From NCBI RefSeq assembly GCF_003201775.1, contig NZ_QJJZ01000011.1, positions 124,001-188,000 on the forward strand: a stretch of 64,000 bases of DNA, read 5' to 3'. The DNA comes from Arenibacter sp. ARW7G5Y1. GTDB lineage: Bacteria; Bacteroidota; Bacteroidia; Flavobacteriales; Flavobacteriaceae. Positions 63,659-64,000 of the stretch are shown here, in pieces. Each line of letters starts with the position of its first letter. Positions within the stretch are counted from its first letter, which is position 1. Below the pieces are notes generated by a model. The model ran no database searches and was not told where the DNA came from. It worked only from the letters and a program-made list of their open reading frames with translations. The translations under genes were made by a program, and so were the position numbers.

Positions 63659-64000
63659 ACAAACAATTCGCCAACGATGTTAAAGAGGGTCTAAGTAAAA
63701 CCCCGAAAAGCCTGTCCTCAAAATATTTTTATGACGAAAAAGGTTCTGCCCTTTTTTCTAAAATAATGAAATTGCCCGAGTACTATTTGACCGATGCAGA
63801 GTTTGAAATTTTTCAAAAGAAAGCTCCTGAAATCATAAAACTTTTAGGCATAACAAGTCAAAAAAGTTTTGACCTTATCGAACTTGGGGCTGGCGATGGG
63901 TATAAAACCATTGAATTACTTAAAGCATTGGATACCCTTAATTTTCAGTACAAGTACTGCCCGATCGATATTTCAGCCAAAGCACTGCACCAAATAGAGG
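63655..64000 (+). CDS. egtD: EgtD, histidine N-alpha-methyltransferase (cut at window edge)
   Basis: The start ATG at 63655 overlaps the EgtB stop by 4 bases (ATGA). The visible 115 residues (MNKQFANDVKEGLSKTPKSL, SKYFYDEKGSALFSKIMKLP and FDLIELGAGDGYKTIELLKA) carry the EgtD N-terminal pattern with an SAM-binding LGAGDG. It trimethylates histidine to hercynine, the EgtB substrate. The gene runs off the right end. Confidence 0.92.
   Translation, partial: MNKQFANDVKEGLSKTPKSLSSKYFYDEKGSALFSKIMKLPEYYLTDAEFEIFQKKAPEIIKLLGITSQKSFDLIELGAGDGYKTIELLKALDTLNFQYKYCPIDISAKALHQIE

Overview
The window comes from a Bacteroidota genome, most likely a marine member of the Flavobacteriaceae. The evidence is the AT-rich sequence, Bacteroides-type conjugation genes (TraK, TraM, TraN, TraO, TraQ), a SusC/SusD pair controlled by a FecR/ECF-sigma switch, FISUMP and thrombospondin-type-3 surface proteins, and many short-signal lipoproteins.

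1-17.8 kb is the right-hand part of an integrative and conjugative element (ICE). The mating-apparatus genes traK(partial)-traM-traN-traO-traQ-like run rightward. A leftward cargo block follows (6.1-15 kb), and the element ends with an excisionase-like HTH gene, a tyrosine integrase and a 41-base tRNA-Met 3' fragment, which is the probable attachment site. The cargo block holds a RadC-like JAB protein, a free-standing RNA-polymerase-alpha-CTD-like protein, several tiny genes, and the main discovery: a two-gene short prokaryotic Argonaute system. In it a catalytically dead MID-PIWI protein overlaps by 4 bases a protein that joins an N-terminal DUF4062 (TIR-like) effector to a C-terminal APAZ domain. 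Upstream lie a 73-residue protein of unknown function, an exported trypsin-like protease and a lipoprotein. A 17-base sequence (ATCCTTTATTTGAACTT on the + strand) recurs at most gene junctions of this block.

17.8-26 kb is a patchwork. A second diverged tRNA 3' fragment at 21.4 kb suggests serial insertion at the same kind of site, with a D-xylonate dehydratase-type gene between the two fragments. A calcium-binding-repeat FISUMP lipoprotein and small genes (DUF2867 and dimeric-barrel types) follow.

26.4-35.2 kb encodes an orphan membrane histidine kinase and a run of mostly exported hydrolases: two beta-lactamase-fold serine hydrolases, an M43-type metalloprotease, an esterase and a polysaccharide deacetylase. 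They are separated by gene-poor spacers with hairpins.

35.7-49.4 kb is a polysaccharide utilisation locus: ECF sigma factor, FecR anti-sigma, SusC with an STN signalling domain, SusD, a GH42-like enzyme, a DUF6259 protein, a NamZ/DUF1343 exo-muramidase-like enzyme and a secreted protein of unknown function. A broken copy of the last gene lies beside it. The enzyme set points to an unusual, perhaps N-acetylmuramate-related glycan.

49.4-64 kb holds regulators (ECF sigma with a membrane partner, Crp/Fnr, TetR with a divergent alpha/beta hydrolase and a repeated operator, AraC), an M28 peptidase, an alkyl-sulfatase-like MBL enzyme, and a tight rightward operon. The operon contains a Zn-ribbon peptide, a ferric-reductase/MsrQ-like membrane protein, an NmrA-type SDR, a siderophore-interacting-type flavin reductase, EgtB and EgtD (cut by the window edge). 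It makes ergothioneine or a similar thiohistidine, together with redox partners.
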